Positions 18,014-26,474 of a DNA stretch of 64,000 nt are shown here, piece by piece. Positions within the stretch are counted from its first letter, which is position 1; every line of letters begins with the position of its first letter. Below the pieces are notes generated by a model. The model saw only the letters and a list, made by a program, of their open reading frames with translations, was not told the origin of the DNA and did no database searches. Origin of the DNA: JAFMJV01 sp963814315 (GTDB lineage: Bacteria; Chloroflexota; Limnocylindria; Limnocylindrales; CSP1-4); assembly GCA_963814315.1 (NCBI GenBank), contig CAWFCG010000003.1:310001-374000 (forward strand), read 5' to 3'. A program made the position numbers and the translations under genes.

Positions 18014-20116
18014 ATGGACATACAGACCCGCGCCCGCGCCGCCGAACTGCGCGAGGTGCTGATCCGCGCCAATCGGCTCTACCACGAGCAGGACGCGCCG
18101 GAGATGCCCGATGCCGAATACGACCGCCTCTTTCGCGAGCTGCTTGAGCTTGAGATGGCCTTTCCCGAGCTGGTCACGGACGACTCGCCGACCCAGCGAG
18201 TGGGGGCCCCGGCTGAGAGCTCCCTGGGCGACGTCGAGCACCGCAGCCCGATGCTGTCGCTCAGCAATGCGTTCGACGAGGACGAGCTCCGCGCCTTCGA
18301 CGCCCGGGTGCGGAGGGGCCTTGGCCTGACCGACGAGGAAGCAGGCCCTCGCTACATCGCCGAGCTGAAGATCGACGGGCTCGCCATCAGCCTGCGCTAC
18401 GAAGCCGGCCGGTTCATCGTCGGTGCGACGCGCGGTGACGGGCGCACCGGTGAGGATGTGACGCCCAACCTCCGCACCATCGAGGCCATCCCGGAGGCGC
18501 TGCCCGAGCCGCTCACGCTGGAGGTTCGCGGCGAGGTCTACATGCCCAAGGCGGAGTTCGCGCGCATCAACGCCGAACGCGAGGAGGCCGGCCTGCCCTT
18601 GTACGCCAACCCGCGCAACAGTGGCGCCGGTTCGCTGCGTCAGCAGGATCCGTCGGTCACCGCTGGCCGCCGGCTCTCAGCCTGGTTCTACATCCTGCTC
18701 GAAGACGGTGGCCCAGCCGGCGAGACACAGACAGCGGCGCTTGAGAGGCTCGTGGCGCTGGGCTTCTCCGTCCAGCCCGACCACGAGTCTGACCTCGACA
18801 TCGAGGCTGTCATCGCCTTTGCCAAGCGTTGGCGCGAGCCTCGCCACGAGCTGCCCTACGAGACCGACGGTGTCGTGGTCAAGGTCGACCGGACCGACTT
18901 GCAGGCCCGACTGGGCATGGTGAGTCGAGCCCCGCGCTGGGCTATCGCCTACAAGTATCCGCCCGAGCAGGTCGAGACGGCGGTCGAGGACATCGTCCCG
19001 TACGTGGGCCGCACCGGGACGCTCACGCCGGTGGCGCACCTGGCCCCCGTGCTGGTGGCTGGCTCGACCGTGGCGCGAGCGACGCTGCATAACCTGGACG
19101 AGGTTCGGCGCAAGGACGTGCGCATCGGTGACCGGGTGGTGCTGCACAAGGCCGGTGACGTCATCCCCGAGGTGGTGCGGGTGCTGGTCGAACGCCGCGA
19201 CGGCTCCGAGCGCGAGTTCCAGATGCCGACGTCGTGTCCGGTCTGCGCCGCGCCGGTCGTCCAGGATGCGGGTGAGGTGCGGCATCGCTGCAGCAATCCG
19301 TTCTGTCCGGCGCAGGTCATCCAGGGCCTCTCGCACTTCGTCGGTCGCGGCGGCATGGATATCGAAGGCGCCGGCTTCGCCGTGCTCGACCAACTCTTGA
19401 GCCGCGGCCTGGTGACCGGTCCGGCCGACCTCTACCGCTTGCGTGCTGACGACCTGGTTAGCCTGGAGCGATTCGGCCAGAAGAGCGCCGACAATCTCAT
19501 CGCCGCCATCGCCCGCTCTCGGCGGCGCCGGCTGTCACGCATCCTCGCCGCCCTGGGCATCCGCCACGTGGGTGAGCAGACCGCCATCGATCTGGCACTG
19601 TGGATCGCGACGACTTGGCCGATCGAAGAGGGCGAGGACGAGGCCGGGTGGACGGCCCGCATCGCGGAGGCCCTGGCGACCGTCGAGTTCGCGCGCTTCG
19701 AGGCGGTGCCCGGCATCGGCGGTGTGGTGGCAGCTTCGATCGGCCGCTTCTTCGAAGACCCCAATACCGCACGCCTGCTGCGCGACCTCGCCGCCGTGGG
19801 CGTGGTCGCCGTCCCACCGCAGGTCCCCGATGCCGCTTTGGCCGCAGGTCCACTGACGGGCAAGACCGTCGTCGTCACCGGTTCGCTCGAGTCTTTCGAC
19901 CGCAAGTCGGCAGAAGCGGCCGTCCGCGCCGCCGGCGGCAAGGCCGCCTCTTCGGTCAGCCGCAAGACCGACTACCTCGTGGCCGGCGAGAACTCGGGCT
20001 CCAAGCTGGCCAAGGCGCAGGAGCTGGGTGTGGAGGTGCTCGACGAGGCCGCATTCCGCGCACTCGTCGCTGAGTCCGCCGGGGACACCGGGGACGGCGC
20101 GGCAGATTCCGACTGA
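18014..20116 (+). CDS. ligA: NAD-dependent DNA ligase LigA
   Basis: A 700-residue enzyme that seals nicks in replication and repair using NAD+. Domain order is complete: domain Ia (YHEQDAPEMPDAEYDRLFREL), the adenylation domain with AELKIDGLAISLRYE containing the active-site Lys and RGDGRTGEDVT, the OB domain, a four-Cys zinc finger (CPVCAAPV ... CSNPFCPAQ), a helix-hairpin-helix region (LGIRHVGEQTA, VPGIGGVVA) and a C-terminal BRCT domain (GKTVVVTGSL, KTDYLVAGENSGSKLAKAQE). Start at 18014 gives MDIQTRARAAELREVL. It diverges from the sulfatase-fold gene across ~50 nt and lies 28 nt ahead of gatC, which has its own promoter-like element. Confidence 0.97.
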   Translation: MDIQTRARAAELREVLIRANRLYHEQDAPEMPDAEYDRLFRELLELEMAFPELVTDDSPTQRVGAPAESSLGDVEHRSPMLSLSNAFDEDELRAFDARVRRGLGLTDEEAGPRYIAELKIDGLAISLRYEAGRFIVGATRGDGRTGEDVTPNLRTIEAIPEALPEPLTLEVRGEVYMPKAEFARINAEREEAGLPLYANPRNSGAGSLRQQDPSVTAGRRLSAWFYILLEDGGPAGETQTAALERLVALGFSVQPDHESDLDIEAVIAFAKRWREPRHELPYETDGVVVKVDRTDLQARLGMVSRAPRWAIAYKYPPEQVETAVEDIVPYVGRTGTLTPVAHLAPVLVAGSTVARATLHNLDEVRRKDVRIGDRVVLHKAGDVIPEVVRVLVERRDGSEREFQMPTSCPVCAAPVVQDAGEVRHRCSNPFCPAQVIQGLSHFVGRGGMDIEGAGFAVLDQLLSRGLVTGPADLYRLRADDLVSLERFGQKSADNLIAAIARSRRRRLSRILAALGIRHVGEQTAIDLALWIATTWPIEEGEDEAGWTARIAEALATVEFARFEAVPGIGGVVAASIGRFFEDPNTARLLRDLAAVGVVAVPPQVPDAALAAGPLTGKTVVVTGSLESFDRKSAEAAVRAAGGKAASSVSRKTDYLVAGENSGSKLAKAQELGVEVLDEAAFRALVAESAGDTGDGAADSD

Positions 20117-20132
20117 GGCTCGGCAGCCTCGC

Positions 20133-20138
20133 TATCCT
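20133..20138 (+). promoter_or_regulatory. -10 hexamer of probable leaderless gatCA transcript
   Basis: TATCCT is followed by 6 nt (GTGTCG) and the GTG start of gatC at 20145. No Shine-Dalgarno sequence is present. Confidence 0.55.
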
Positions 20139-20144
20139 GTGTCG

Positions 20145-20450
20145 GTGGCCACACTCTCTCGCCGCGACGTCGAACACGTCGCTCACCTCGCACGTCTGGG
20201 ACTATCAGGTGACGAGGTCTCGAGACTCGAAGGGCAGCTTAATCACATCCTGGAGCAGTTCGCGGTGCTCGATGGTCTTGACACCGACGGCATCGAGCCC
20301 ACCGCACGCGTCATCGAGCTTGAGAACGTCATGCGTGACGACGTGGTGCGGCCGGGCCTCGCTGTCGAGGAAGCGCTGGCAAACGCACCCGAGCGCCTGG
20401 GTGACCACTTCGCTGTGCCGGTGGTGATCGCCGACGAGCCCGACGACTGA
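20145..20450 (+). CDS. gatC: Asp/Glu-tRNA amidotransferase subunit C
   Basis: A 101-residue subunit that stabilises the GatA-GatB pair in converting misacylated Glu-tRNA(Gln) or Asp-tRNA(Asn). Family features are LSRRDVEHVAHLARLGLS at the start, LNHILEQFAVLDGLDTDGIE in the middle and the VMRDDVVRPGL segment. GTG at 20145 is chosen because the N-terminus then matches the family and a -10-like hexamer lies 6 nt before it. gatA starts 4 nt after the stop. Confidence 0.95.
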   Translation: MATLSRRDVEHVAHLARLGLSGDEVSRLEGQLNHILEQFAVLDGLDTDGIEPTARVIELENVMRDDVVRPGLAVEEALANAPERLGDHFAVPVVIADEPDD

Positions 20451-20454
20451 TCGA

Positions 20455-22026
20455 GTGACGACCGACGCTGCACTGACTCGTCTCCACGCACACGAGATGG
20501 CTGATTTGTTGCGCTCGGGCGCAGTGAGCAGTCGGGAGTTGCTGGCAGCGCACCTGGCGGGCATCGATGCCACGGACACGGCTATCCATGCCTGGCTAGC
20601 AGTGGACCGTGAGCGTGCGCAGGTGGCGGCCAGCACGGCTGATGAGCGTCTGGCTGCGGCACGACGCGACGGTGAGGCGGCTCTGGCGGAGCTGCCGGGC
20701 CTCCTTGGTATCCCGGTCGGACTGAAGGACCTGGTCATGGCTCGTGGCCGACAGGCGACCGCCGGCAGCCGCATCCTCGAGGGGTTCGTGGCACCGTACG
20801 ACGCCCATATCGTGGAGCGGCTGGAAGTCGCCGGAGCCGTCATCGTGGGCAAGACCAACATGGATGAGTTCGCCATGGGCTCCTCGACCGAGCACTCCGG
20901 CTACGGACCGACCGCCAACCCCTGGGACCTCTCGCGAGTACCCGGTGGCTCATCGGGCGGTTCGGCAGCTGCGGTTGCTGCCTACCACGTTCCGCTCGCG
21001 ATCGGCACCGATACCGGTGGCTCCATCCGTCAGCCAGCCTCGCTCACCGGCACGGTCGGGCTGAAGCCGACCTACGGTCGCGTCAGCCGCTACGGCATCA
21101 TCGCCTTCGCCTCATCGCTTGACCAGGTCGGCCCCTTCGCTCGCGACACGCGCGATGCGGCGCTGTTGCTGGCCGCGATCGCCGGTCACGACGAGCGCGA
21201 TTCGACCTCGGCGCCCCTGGTCGTGCCGGACTTCGCCACCGGGCTTCCCAAGAGTGACGATGAAGCCGCAGCGACGCTGAAGGGACTGCGTCTGGGGCTG
21301 CCGCGGCAATACTTCGTGGCGGGCATGGAACCCGGAGTGACGGCGCAGATTCGCAAAGCGGTGGCCGCCCTAGAGTCCGCCGGGGCCGAAATCGTGGAGG
21401 TGGACATGCCGCACACCGACTACGGCCTCGCGACCTACTACATCGTGGCCCCCGCCGAGGCTTCCGCCAACCTGGCCCGCTACGACGGTATCCGCTACGG
21501 ACACGCGGTGCGGGGTGGTGATGTCCTCGCCAACTACCTTGCCACTCGCGACCAGGGCTTCGGGCCGGAGGTCAAGCGTCGGCTGATGCTCGGGACATAT
21601 GCGCTCTCGGCCGGCTACCGGGATGCCTACTACATCAAGGCGCAGAAGGTGCGCACGCTCATCAAGGGTGACTTCGATCGCGCCTTCGAATCGGTCGATG
21701 CGCTGCTGGCGCCGACCAGTCCCACGGTGGCCTTCAAGCTGGGCGCCAACCTCGATGACCCCGTGGCCATGTACGCGCTCGATGCTTGCACGTTGCCGGT
21801 CAGCGTGGCGGGTCTACCCGGGTTGACGGTCCCCGCGGGGCTCTCCGACGGCCTGCCCGTCGGCTTGCAGCTCATCGGCAAGGCCTGGGATGAGGCCAGA
21901 CTGCTGCGACTGGGCCGGGCCTACGAGGCCATCACGGCGATGGCCGACTGGCGGGACCTGGAGCCCGCGGATTTGGCACGTGCGGCCGATCCGACCACAC
22001 CGCCACCCAGCCTGCCGGTCCCATAG
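20455..22026 (+). CDS. gatA: Asp/Glu-tRNA amidotransferase subunit A
   Basis: A 523-residue amidase-signature enzyme that releases ammonia from glutamine for tRNA-dependent amidation. The Ser-cisSer-Lys triad is intact: Lys91 in GIPVGLKDLV, Ser166 in RVPGGSSGGSAAAVAA and Ser190 in GTDTGGSIRQPAS, with spacing identical to that known for GatA. Length is slightly above the usual ~485 residues. GTG at 20455 lies 4 nt after gatC, implying coupled translation. gatB is not adjacent: it lies 2.7 kb downstream behind an aminotransferase gene. Confidence 0.97.
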   Translation: MTTDAALTRLHAHEMADLLRSGAVSSRELLAAHLAGIDATDTAIHAWLAVDRERAQVAASTADERLAAARRDGEAALAELPGLLGIPVGLKDLVMARGRQATAGSRILEGFVAPYDAHIVERLEVAGAVIVGKTNMDEFAMGSSTEHSGYGPTANPWDLSRVPGGSSGGSAAAVAAYHVPLAIGTDTGGSIRQPASLTGTVGLKPTYGRVSRYGIIAFASSLDQVGPFARDTRDAALLLAAIAGHDERDSTSAPLVVPDFATGLPKSDDEAAATLKGLRLGLPRQYFVAGMEPGVTAQIRKAVAALESAGAEIVEVDMPHTDYGLATYYIVAPAEASANLARYDGIRYGHAVRGGDVLANYLATRDQGFGPEVKRRLMLGTYALSAGYRDAYYIKAQKVRTLIKGDFDRAFESVDALLAPTSPTVAFKLGANLDDPVAMYALDACTLPVSVAGLPGLTVPAGLSDGLPVGLQLIGKAWDEARLLRLGRAYEAITAMADWRDLEPADLARAADPTTPPPSLPVP

Positions 22027-22109
22027 AGGCGGAAGCCCTCAAGTCGCCGCAGCCGCGCTGCGAAGTCACGTCTACGTCTCGGCCACCGGTCGGGAGGGCG
22101 CCCGCCAGT

Positions 22110-22257
22110 TTGCATCTGATGCAACATCTCGACGCTTCGACGCCTGAACCTGCAGCTTTCTTGCCGTGGATGAAGCTTTTCGTCAGGCCCGTTCATCTGA
22201 TGCAAAGACCCTGCGACTTCGGTGCCTGGGAAGTCGAGATGTTGCATCTGCTGCAAG
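22110..22257. repeat. Inverted pair of ~22-bp repeats plus TTGCATC-T-GATGCAA palindromes
   Basis: In the 240-nt convergent gap after gatA, a 22-bp sequence at 22112-22133 recurs inverted at 22233-22254 with 19 of 22 positions matching. The first copy contains a perfect palindrome, TTGCATC T GATGCAA (22110-22124). A second CATCTGATGCAA occurs directly at 22194-22205, and TTGCATCTGCTGCAA is at 22243-22257. The arms could form one long stem-loop with a ~100-nt loop, or the three short palindromes could be binding sites. Confidence 0.6.
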
Positions 22258-22265
22258 ATCCACGG

Positions 22266-23432
22266 TCAGGCCGAGGTCGGCTTGTCCAGATCGGCGTCCC
22301 GCTCGGGCTCCACGAAGGGCTCGGGCTCCACGAAGGGCTCGGGCTCGGGCTCCACGAAGGGCTCGGGCTCGGGCTCCACGAAGGGCTCGGGCTCGGACTC
22401 TGCCACGAGAGCCGGCTCGACCACTGGCTCCGGCTCGGGCTCGGACTCGAGAGCCGGCTCGACCACTGGCTCCGGCTCGGGCTCGGACTCGGGCTCCGGT
22501 TCGGCCACTGGCTCCGGCTCGGGCTCGGACTCGGGCTCCGGCTCGACCACTGGCTCCGGCTCCGGCTCGGGCTCGGACTCTGCCACGAGAGCCGGTTCGG
22601 CCACTGGCTCCGGCTCGGGCTCGGACTCGGGCTCCGGCTCGACCTCTGGCTCCGGCTCGGGCTCGGACTCTGCCACGAGAGCCGGTTCGGCCACGGGGGC
22701 CGGTGTTGATGGTTCAGCGATCACTTCGGGTTCAGCCTCGGCCGCCGGTGCCGCGGCGACGGCCTCCGGCTCATCCACGATCTTGCCGTCGGCACGTCGA
22801 GAGGCCTCATTGGTGCCGCCCTTGACGACGAATCCCTCGGGCAGCTCGGTCAACGGCGAGCCCACGCGGATGGCTTCCTTGGCATCGAGCAGGGCCTTCT
22901 TGAACTGCAGGCCATCGAGCAGTTGATCGTACGTCTCGTTGGCAGTATCAGACGCGGTGAAGAGGGTCAGATCGCTATAGCCGAGAAAGCGGCCGAGTGT
23001 CGTCTCGACCAGGCCGATGTCGTTGATCTGCTCCAGTGACGAGTCGATCGTGTTCTTGCGCAAGAGGCCCTGCATACGGATCGAACGCCGATTGGTCAGG
23101 ACGAAGCGGCGCGTATCCCACTGCACGAGATTGATCGGCAGCCAGATCACCGAGACGACGATCATGATCGCGATCACCCAGCGGACCAGGTCGTTGATGA
23201 AGCTGAGGGTGTTGAAGGCGAGCAATTGGTTCAAGAAGAAGAGCACGAACACGGCCACGATCAGAAGGATCGGCTTCAGCGCATAGCGCACCGCGGCCAT
23301 CCAGTGCTGCCTGGTCTCGATGAGCACGACCTCACCGGTCGAGAGGTAGTCCGCCACTTTCGATGTCACTGCCACGACTCGACCATCCTTCTCGCTATCA
23401 ACAGGCTCGGTCCGCAGGTCGTAGTGTCCCAC
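22266..23432 (-). CDS. PH-domain (bPH2/YdbT-like) membrane protein with Glu-Pro repeat tail
   Basis: A 388-residue protein. Two adjacent membrane helices lie near residues 53-68 (PILLIVAVFVLFFLNQLL) and 85-103 (WVIAIMIVVSVIWLPINLV). A bacterial PH domain follows, with the typical RRFVLTNRRSIRMQGLL and VETTLGRFLGYSDLTLFT segments. From about residue 225 the protein becomes a ~165-residue acidic Pro/Glu/Val/Ala repeat (SEPEPEPV, VEPALVAE, EPEPFVEP), presumably extended and cytoplasmic. Function is unknown; bPH2 proteins are often membrane-associated scaffolds. GTG at 23432 is the assigned start but lacks a clear signal. It diverges from the aminotransferase gene, with a ~70-nt gap. Confidence 0.75.
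   Translation of the reverse strand: MGHYDLRTEPVDSEKDGRVVAVTSKVADYLSTGEVVLIETRQHWMAAVRYALKPILLIVAVFVLFFLNQLLAFNTLSFINDLVRWVIAIMIVVSVIWLPINLVQWDTRRFVLTNRRSIRMQGLLRKNTIDSSLEQINDIGLVETTLGRFLGYSDLTLFTASDTANETYDQLLDGLQFKKALLDAKEAIRVGSPLTELPEGFVVKGGTNEASRRADGKIVDEPEAVAAAPAAEAEPEVIAEPSTPAPVAEPALVAESEPEPEPEVEPEPESEPEPEPVAEPALVAESEPEPEPEPVVEPEPESEPEPEPVAEPEPESEPEPEPVVEPALESEPEPEPVVEPALVAESEPEPFVEPEPEPFVEPEPEPFVEPEPFVEPERDADLDKPTSA
22297..22695. repeat. Low-complexity tandem repeats encoding the Glu-Pro tail
   Basis: Imperfect units such as GGCTCGGGCTCCACGAAG and GGCTCCGGCTCGGGCTCGGA (plus-strand reading) run for about 400 nt. On the minus strand they encode EPEPFVEP and SEPEPEPV units. Within the tract, the unit encoding PALVAESEPEPEPE recurs with little change, so copy number probably varies by slippage or recombination. 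Confidence 0.8.
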
Positions 23433-23504
23433 ACCGGATGAACGAGGGACGTGCCCGTATACTCGGAGCGCCTAGCCCATCTGACTGCTCGCCCAGAGGC
23501 CGAG

Positions 23505-24683
23505 ATGACGACCGAACCGACGACTCGATCCCGCTTGTCCCGGCGCGTCCGGGATGTGCCGCCTTCCGGCATCCGCAAGTTCTTCGATGTGCTCGCGACG
23601 ATGCCTGACGTCATCAGCCTCGGTGTCGGCGAGCCGGACTTCGACACGCCCCGCGTCATCGTCGAGGCCGGAGTCGAGGCGCTGCGCTCGGGACGGACCC
23701 ACTACACCAGCAACTACGGCACCATCGAGCTGCGCCAGGCGCTCGCCAGCCATCTGCAAGCGCGCTACGGCGTCAGCTACGACCCGGCGCGTGAGATGGT
23801 CATCACGGTAGGCGCCTCAGAAGCCCTGGCGGCGAGCTTGGCCGCGATCGTCGACGTCGGTGACGAGGTCATCGTGGCCGAGCCCACGTACGTGGCCTAT
23901 GTACCGGACATCGTCTTTGCCGGTGGCCGGCCGGTCTTCGTGCCCTGTCGGCCCGATGACGGCTGGCAGATCGACCCGGACGCGGTCGAGGCGGCCATCA
24001 CACCACGAACGAAGGCGCTCTTTCTGGGCTTTCCCAACAATCCGACGGGATCGGTGCTGGAGCCCGAGCGCATCCGGGCGCTGGCGGCCATCGCCGAGCG
24101 TCACGACCTCATCGTCATCAGCGACGAGATCTACGACCGTCTCGTCTATGCCGGCCATCGCCACGAGGCATTCAGCGCGCTGCCTGGGATGCGTGAGCGC
24201 ACCATCTTGCTGGGTGGGTTCTCCAAGGCCTATGCCATGACCGGCTGGCGGGTCGGCTACGCCTGTGCCCCGGTGGACCTGCTTGAAGGCATCGTCAAGG
24301 TGCACCAGTACATCATCATGTCCGCCCCCACGGCTGCCCAGGATGCCGCGCTGGCCGGGCTGATCTACGGTGAGGCCGAGGTCGAGCGGATGGTCGCGGA
24401 ATACGACCGCCGCCGTTCGATGTTCGTGGCCGGACTGAACCGCGTCGGCCTGCCGACGGTGGAGCCGCGCGGTGCTTTCTATGCGTTCCCCCAGATCAGT
24501 GGCACGGGCCTGTCCAGCGATGCGTTCAGCGAGCGACTCCTGCATGAGCAGCAGGTGGCCGTGATCCCCGGCTCGGCCTTCGGTGCCAGTGGGGAAGGCT
24601 ACGTACGCGCCTCGATCGCCACCTCCTACGAGCATCTTGAAGAGGCGCTCGTGCGCATCGAGCGCTTCATCGCCGGCGTCTGA
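23505..24683 (+). CDS. PLP-dependent class I/II aminotransferase
   Basis: A 392-residue fold-type I enzyme similar to aspartate or aromatic aminotransferases. It contains ISLGVGEPDFDTP near the N-terminus, HYTSNYGTIELRQALA, the FPNNPTGSVLE segment, SDEIYDRLVYAG with the cofactor-binding Asp and Tyr, and GGFSKAYAMTGWRVGY with the Lys that forms the PLP aldimine. The ATG at 23505 has AGAGG 5 nt upstream; the longer frame from 23451 overlaps a TATACT -10-like sequence. Its TGA overlaps the gatB ATG by one base, so the two are co-translated. The amino donor cannot be told from sequence alone. Confidence 0.93.
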   Translation: MTTEPTTRSRLSRRVRDVPPSGIRKFFDVLATMPDVISLGVGEPDFDTPRVIVEAGVEALRSGRTHYTSNYGTIELRQALASHLQARYGVSYDPAREMVITVGASEALAASLAAIVDVGDEVIVAEPTYVAYVPDIVFAGGRPVFVPCRPDDGWQIDPDAVEAAITPRTKALFLGFPNNPTGSVLEPERIRALAAIAERHDLIVISDEIYDRLVYAGHRHEAFSALPGMRERTILLGGFSKAYAMTGWRVGYACAPVDLLEGIVKVHQYIIMSAPTAAQDAALAGLIYGEAEVERMVAEYDRRRSMFVAGLNRVGLPTVEPRGAFYAFPQISGTGLSSDAFSERLLHEQQVAVIPGSAFGASGEGYVRASIATSYEHLEEALVRIERFIAGV

Positions 24684-26155
24684 TGAGCGTGGGGACGTCC
24701 GTGGCGGTGACCTACGAGGCGGTCATCGGCATCGAGATCCACGTCCAGCTGCGCACGGCCTCGAAGATGTTCTGCGGCTGCGCGAACGACCTCGGTGAGG
24801 CCGCGCCCAACACCAACACCTGCCCGGTGTGCCTGGGCATGCCCGGTGCACTGCCGGTCATCAATCGTGAGGCGGTCCGGCACGTGCTCGCCACAGGCAT
24901 CGCCATCGAAGCTAGCTCGCCCCCGACCACGCGCTGGGATCGCAAGAGCTACTTCTACCCCGATCTGCCCAAGGGCTACCAGATCAGCCAGTACGAGCTG
25001 CCTCTGGCCTCGAACGGTCGCCTCGCCGTGGAAACCGCCCGCGGCACGGTCGAGGTGGGCATCACGCGGGCGCACCTGGAGGAGGACACGGCGCGGCTGC
25101 AGCACACGCGCGAGGGCGGACGCCAGGTCAGCCTGCTCGACTATGACCGCTCCGGCGCACCGCTCCTGGAGATCGTCACCGATCCGGTCATCCACGATGC
25201 CGAGACGGCCCGTCGCTACGCGGAAGAGCTGCGCCTGCTGCTGGTCACCATCGGCGCCTCCCATGCAGCCATGGAGAGTGGCGGCATGCGGGTTGAGGCC
25301 AATGTCTCACTGCGACCGTCGGGCACCCAAGCGTTCGGGACTCGAGTGGAGGTCAAGAACATGAACTCGTTCCGCTCAGTGGAGCGCGCCATCGAGTTCG
25401 AGATCGCGCGCCAGGAAGCGGCGCTGCGGGCGGGCGAGCCGCTGATCATGGAGACGCGCGGCTGGGATGACGACCGGGGCGTCACGTACCACATGCGCAC
25501 CAAGGAGACCTCGGACGACTATCGCTATTTCCCGGAGCCCGACCTGCCGCCGCTGCGGGTCGACCCGGCGTGGCTCGACGACATCCGCGCCGCGCTCCCG
25601 GAGCTGCCGGCTGCGCGCCGCCGACGCTACCGCGACGAGCTGGGTCTGTCGGCCTACGATGCCGACGTCCTGGTGACCGACGCTCCGGCCACCGCCGTCT
25701 TCGAAGCGGCGCGTGCGGCCGACCCGGAGTTGTCGTCCAAGAAGTTGGCCAACTGGGTCACCGGTGAGTATCTGCGGCTGGCCAAGGGCGAAGACCCTGA
25801 GGTCGATGTGGGGCGCATCGGTGGGGCCGAGCTGGCGGCGCTGGTGCGACTCGTGGAGGGGGGCCGCATCAGCGGCACGAACGCCAAGGAAGTGCTGTCG
25901 CGTGTCGGACGCACCGGCCGACCCGTGGCGGACGTGGTCGCGGACGCGGGTTTCCGCCAGATCAGCGACTCGGATGCGCTCCAGGCGGCTGTCGATGAGG
26001 TCATCGCGCTCCACCCCGAGGCTGTCGCCGACGTTCGCGCCGGCACCAGCAAGGCCATCGGCTTCCTGACCGGCCAGGTCATGAAGAAGACACGCGGCCA
26101 GGCCAATGCCGGTCTGGTGCAGGAGCTCATCCGCAAGACGCTGCAGGACGACTGA
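24683..26155 (+). CDS. gatB: Asp/Glu-tRNA amidotransferase subunit B
   Basis: A 490-residue subunit that binds the misacylated tRNA and carries the kinase site of the GatCAB complex. Recognisable elements are YEAVIGIEIHVQL at the start, the zinc-binding CGCANDLG ... CPVCLGMPGALP cysteines, SYFYPDLPKGYQISQYE, the EVKNMNSFRSVERAIEFE segment and a C-terminal YqeY-like tail ending in GFLTGQVMKKTRGQAN and VQELIRKTL. The ATG at 24683 overlaps the aminotransferase stop. It completes the gatCAB set in this window although it is separated from gatCA. Confidence 0.97.
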   Translation: MSVGTSVAVTYEAVIGIEIHVQLRTASKMFCGCANDLGEAAPNTNTCPVCLGMPGALPVINREAVRHVLATGIAIEASSPPTTRWDRKSYFYPDLPKGYQISQYELPLASNGRLAVETARGTVEVGITRAHLEEDTARLQHTREGGRQVSLLDYDRSGAPLLEIVTDPVIHDAETARRYAEELRLLLVTIGASHAAMESGGMRVEANVSLRPSGTQAFGTRVEVKNMNSFRSVERAIEFEIARQEAALRAGEPLIMETRGWDDDRGVTYHMRTKETSDDYRYFPEPDLPPLRVDPAWLDDIRAALPELPAARRRRYRDELGLSAYDADVLVTDAPATAVFEAARAADPELSSKKLANWVTGEYLRLAKGEDPEVDVGRIGGAELAALVRLVEGGRISGTNAKEVLSRVGRTGRPVADVVADAGFRQISDSDALQAAVDEVIALHPEAVADVRAGTSKAIGFLTGQVMKKTRGQANAGLVQELIRKTLQDD

Positions 26156-26157
26156 AC

Positions 26158-26445
26158 ATGGACCCCGTTGCCATCGTCCTCATCCTCGCGGGCATCGCGG
26201 CCATCGCCATCGGCGTCTGGAAGGTGCGCGGTCCGCTGGCGACCATCCGCCGATTGGACGCCACCGAAGCCAACCTGGCGCGCTATGAGATGTGGCGTGG
26301 CAAGCACACCACCATCGAGGCTGACGGCCCCACCGGGGCTGACGAGATGCGCTCGCTCATGCGTCAGCGCGTCCTGATCTGGGGTGTCCTGATCGGTGCC
26401 GGGATCGTGGCGGTGGTGCTCGGCTTCTTCGTCGTCCCGAGCTGA
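26158..26445 (+). CDS. Small two-helix membrane protein
   Basis: A 95-residue protein starting 2 nt after the gatB stop, so probably the last gene of that operon. Two hydrophobic helices flank a charged middle: AIVLILAGIAAIAIGVW near residues 5-21 and VLIWGVLIGAGIVAVVLGFF near 72-91. The middle segment, RRLDATEANLARYEMWRGK, is amphipathic. I do not recognise a family. Its stop is 29 nt from the stop of the opposing BMP gene, and no terminator hairpin was found there. Confidence 0.7.
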   Translation: MDPVAIVLILAGIAAIAIGVWKVRGPLATIRRLDATEANLARYEMWRGKHTTIEADGPTGADEMRSLMRQRVLIWGVLIGAGIVAVVLGFFVVPS

Positions 26446-26474
26446 CCAGGCTTCAGCCGGACCCTGCGATCGGG

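Noticed and set aside
22297..22695. Regular repeats that could be mistaken for CRISPR
   Set aside because: Units are short, contiguous without unique spacers and encode a Glu-Pro tail in frame.
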